A stretch of 6,139 nt of DNA from a bacterium. GTDB taxonomy: Bacteria > SZUA-79 > Acidulodesulfobacterales > Acidulodesulfobacteraceae. Below are positions 4,416-6,139 of this stretch, piece after piece. The stretch is taken from NCBI GenBank assembly GCA_021821565.1, contig JAKACI010000093.1:1-6139 (forward strand), written 5' to 3'. Numbering within the stretch: the first letter of the stretch is position 1; each line of letters opens with the position of its first letter. The notes beneath the pieces are model-generated. The model was not told the DNA's origin. It ran no database searches and was given only the letters and a program-made list of their open reading frames with translations. The translations under genes and the position numbers were made by a program.

Positions 4416-5657
4416 ATGGATTTAAACTTTATAAATAATTTAAACAGTATAAACAGTCTAAGTAATTTGATAAATTCAGAACAAGCCGAGGGGATTTTAA
4501 TAAAACATCCCTCTAATGTTTTTTATATTACAGGATATTCAGGTGAAGACTGCTATCTTTTTATGTCAAAAAATTGCACTGCCAATTTATATGTTGACGG
4601 CAGATATTATGAAAGGGCAGTTAATGAAACGGATAATAATATCGCAGGCTATAATAATAAAAATAATAATGATAAATATAATAATATTAATAATGCCGAT
4701 ATAAATCATATTCTTCAAAATTATAAAAACAAAAACATAATAAATGTAAAATGTTTTAAAGAACTTTATAAAGATATAGCCTCAAATTTAAAATCAGAGT
4801 TTAAATTCAAATCAAAAAATATTATTCTTTTTGAATCTCTATATTTTACTTATGAAGAATATCTTGGATTCGAAAAAGAATTAAAAGATTTTAAACTTGT
4901 GCCTGCGCATAATCTTCTGCTAAAATTAAGAAGCTTTAAAACAGAAGAAGAAATTAAAAATATAAAAAAAGCTGTATCTATAGCAGAGCAATCAATGTCT
5001 TATGCAATTAAAAATATTGCCGACAATTTTAGTTCAGGAAAAAAAATTACAGAATTGGATGTTGCCAATAATTACAAAATCAATCTCTTAAATTTTGGCA
5101 GTTCTGAAAATGCAGCGTTTGAAACTATTGTTCTTAAAGCAGAACGTTCCGCTATGCCTCACGGCGTACCTTTAGACAGTAATATTATAAATGACGGCAA
5201 AGATAATATACTTTTATGCGATTTCGGCGCCAAATACAATCATTATAATAGCGATGAAACAGTTACTTTGTTTTTTGGAACTCCGGATAGAAAATTTATC
5301 GATATATATGAAACGGTCTATGCCGCTCAGCAATTAGCTATATCAAGTATAAAACCGGGACTTAAATTTTGCGAATTGGATAAGATAGCAAGGGATTATA
5401 TCGGCAAAAAAGGATATGGACAATATTTTACTCATTCGCTTGGGCATGGAGTGGGACTTGATATACACGAATACCCTTATGTGTCTTTTAAAAATGAAGA
5501 TATTATTCAAGAAGGGATGGTGTTTACAATTGAACCGGGCGTTTATATAGAAGGATTTGGCGGAGTAAGAATTGAAGATATGTGCTTAGTTGCTAAAGAC
5601 GGCGCGGAAATTTTAACAACAATAAAAAAAGATAAAATTAACCGATTTATTGAATAA
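4416..5657 (+). CDS. M24B metallopeptidase, Xaa-Pro aminopeptidase-like
   Basis: Cytoplasmic peptidase of the aminopeptidase P / prolidase family (annotated pepP, pepQ or yqhT in other genomes), removing residues before proline with two metal ions. From the ATG at 4416, preceded by GGGGA (4405-4409) at six bases, it has 413 residues. The N-terminal creatinase-like domain spans about 10-165 (HPSNVFYITGYSGEDC, LYVDGRYYERA). The pita-bread catalytic domain starts near RSFKTEEEIKNIKKA (172-186). All five metal ligands are visible: Asp269 (CDFGA), Asp280 (NSDETVT), His344 (SLGHGVG), Glu373 (TIEPGVY) and Glu387 (RIEDM); His248 (MPHGVP) and His351 (DIHEYP) are the other conserved His. An Asn-rich segment at 79-93 is unusual. 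A longer frame from TTG 4392 adds eight residues but overlaps the promoter. efp follows in the same direction, a widespread pairing that fits a role around proline-rich translation products. Exact specificity is not decided. Confidence 0.93.
   Translation: MDLNFINNLNSINSLSNLINSEQAEGILIKHPSNVFYITGYSGEDCYLFMSKNCTANLYVDGRYYERAVNETDNNIAGYNNKNNNDKYNNINNADINHILQNYKNKNIINVKCFKELYKDIASNLKSEFKFKSKNIILFESLYFTYEEYLGFEKELKDFKLVPAHNLLLKLRSFKTEEEIKNIKKAVSIAEQSMSYAIKNIADNFSSGKKITELDVANNYKINLLNFGSSENAAFETIVLKAERSAMPHGVPLDSNIINDGKDNILLCDFGAKYNHYNSDETVTLFFGTPDRKFIDIYETVYAAQQLAISSIKPGLKFCELDKIARDYIGKKGYGQYFTHSLGHGVGLDIHEYPYVSFKNEDIIQEGMVFTIEPGVYIEGFGGVRIEDMCLVAKDGAEILTTIKKDKINRFIE
4650..4694 (+). repeat. AAT-rich low-complexity insert inside the peptidase gene
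   Basis: Codons 79-93 of the peptidase are almost only AAT, AAA, TAT, GAT and ATT and encode an Asn-rich run (YNNKNNNDKYNNINN). They lie between two parts of the N-terminal domain where relatives usually have a short loop. The DNA looks like an in-frame expansion of AAT triplets; the reading frame is kept. Confidence 0.7.
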
Positions 5658-5663
5658 AATTTA

Positions 5664-5696
5664 TTTAATAATAATTTAATAATAATTTAATAATAA
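5664..5696. repeat. 11-bp tandem repeat, three perfect copies
   Basis: TTTAATAATAA occurs at 5664-5674, 5675-5685 and 5686-5696 without change, starting seven bases after the peptidase stop codon. Confidence 0.85.
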
Positions 5697-5833
5697 ATAA
5701 TAGTTAATAAACAAATTAATTAAATGAAAAAGTTTAAATTTTTTTTCAAAATAATTATCATTTGATTTTTTGCTTTTTTTTTAAATTTTTAAATAAAATA
5801 TAGGAAAAATAAATAAATTTAAATTTTTTTAGA

Positions 5834-5881
5834 AATTATTATCTTAATTATTATCTTAATTATTATCTTAATTATTATTTT
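5834..5881. repeat. 12-bp tandem repeat, four copies
   Basis: AATTATTATCTT is present at 5834-5845, 5846-5857 and 5858-5869 exactly; a fourth copy at 5870-5881 has one C-to-T change (AATTATTATTTT). It lies upstream of the proposed efp promoter. Confidence 0.85.
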
Positions 5882-5923
5882 TCAAATTTTTTCAATTTTG
5901 TGTTGATTTTTAATTTACTTTAA

Positions 5924-5951
5924 TTTAAAGTATATGTTAGGTAGTTATAAT
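5924..5951 (+). promoter_or_regulatory. Candidate promoter of efp
   Basis: TATAAT (5946-5951) is a perfect -10; TTTAAA (5924-5929) with a 16-base gap is a four-of-six -35. Transcription would start near 5958, about 30 bases before the start codon. A second candidate, TTGATT (5903-5908) with TAAAGT (5926-5931) at 17 bases, overlaps it and is weaker at the -10. Confidence 0.5.
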
Positions 5952-5978
5952 ACCAGAATATTATTAATTAATATCAAT

Positions 5979-5983
5979 GGAGG
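5979..5983 (+). promoter_or_regulatory. Shine-Dalgarno of efp, sets a GTG start
   Basis: GGAGG six bases before GTG 5990 is the strongest ribosome site in the window. There is no in-frame ATG nearby, so the GTG is chosen as start; the resulting first residues ([11 protein letters not shown]) match normal EF-P beginnings. Confidence 0.85.
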
Positions 5984-5989
5984 ATTTTT

Positions 5990-6133
5990 GTGTATTCAAC
6001 AACAGATTTTAAAAAAGGGCTCCGAATAGAATTTGAAAAAGAGCCTTTTGAAATTATTGATTTTCAGCATGTAAAACCTGGTAAAGGCGGTGCATTTGTC
6101 AGAACAAAATTAAAAAATTTAATTAACGGATAA
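5990..6133 (+). CDS. efp: Elongation factor P, N-terminal fragment
   Basis: EF-P binds the ribosome between the P and E sites and relieves stalling at consecutive prolines. The fragment has 47 residues of a protein normally near 187: [15 protein letters not shown] starts the KOW-like domain I, and [10 protein letters not shown] carries Lys32 at the loop tip, equivalent to the modified Lys34 of E. coli. It ends in [10 protein letters not shown] and then TAA at 6131-6133, where relatives continue with a segment like RVxEKTF. Nine bases, from the TAA on, remain before the window end, so the stop sits at the very edge. Either this is an assembly error at a contig end or the gene is really truncated; the intact promoter, ribosome site and sequence favour the first. 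The GTG start follows GGAGG. The gene follows an M24B peptidase, as in many bacteria. Identification as EF-P is firm; completeness is not. Confidence 0.88.
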   Translation: MYSTTDFKKGLRIEFEKEPFEIIDFQHVKPGKGGAFVRTKLKNLING

Positions 6134-6139
6134 TAATAT

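Larger units (their letters stand above)
5658..5989. other. 332-base AT-rich spacer before efp
   Basis: No coding frame is supported. It contains the 11-bp and 12-bp tandem repeats, several long T runs (around 5738-5800 and 5824-5830) without a GC stem, and the efp promoter and ribosome site at its right end. A terminator for the peptidase gene is not evident, so read-through into efp is possible. Confidence 0.7.

Noticed and set aside
4516..4704. Plus-strand 62-codon frame within the peptidase gene
   Set aside because: It is out of frame with the conserved peptidase and its end is made by the AAT-rich stretch; no domain or ribosome site.
5664..5881. Possible CRISPR array or phage-type iterons in the spacer before efp
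   Set aside because: The repeats are head-to-tail without unique spacers, too short for CRISPR, and there is no replication gene nearby to suggest iterons.

Overview
The window comes from a strongly AT-rich bacterial genome (by eye around 70% A+T overall, higher between genes). It reads like one end of a metagenome contig, because an ORF is open at the left edge and a recognisable gene breaks off at the right edge. The core gene content is aroB, a small TPR protein, an M24B peptidase and efp. This combination is common in deltaproteobacterial (Desulfobacterota-like) lineages, and AT-rich acidophilic members of that group are a plausible source. That placement is inference from gene content and cannot be proven from this sequence.

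Left part (1-996): the C-terminal part of an AldB/ExaC-type aldehyde dehydrogenase, followed 32 bases later by a DUF779 protein with a Gly-Gly-Cys-Cys motif. These two families are frequently neighbours and probably form one transcription unit for aldehyde oxidation. Their codons are richer in G+C than those of the genes to the right.

Middle (997-2954): a 333-base spacer with interlocking inverted repeats that could form alternative RNA structures and a 13-bp triple repeat. It is followed by aroB (3-dehydroquinate synthase, shikimate pathway), then a spacer containing a perfect 74-bp tandem duplication with a TATAAT box in each copy, then an 86-residue single-TPR protein.

Right part (2955-6139): an exported seven-TPR protein on the minus strand with a good promoter and ribosome site. 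A divergent spacer with a GC-richer block and a very good promoter leads into an M24B metallopeptidase (aminopeptidase P-like) that carries an Asn-rich low-complexity insert. Next is a very AT-rich spacer with two tandem repeats, and finally the first 47 codons of efp (elongation factor P), which meet an in-frame TAA nine bases before the window ends. The minus-strand TPR gene sits inside what looks like an ancestral aroB - small TPR - peptidase - efp cluster; aroQ, often present there, is absent.

The most striking window-wide trait is that every spacer longer than 200 bases holds its own short tandem duplication, each with a different unit (6, 9, 11, 12, 13, 14 or 74 bp). No CRISPR array, tRNA, rRNA, insertion sequence or clear new defence system was seen.
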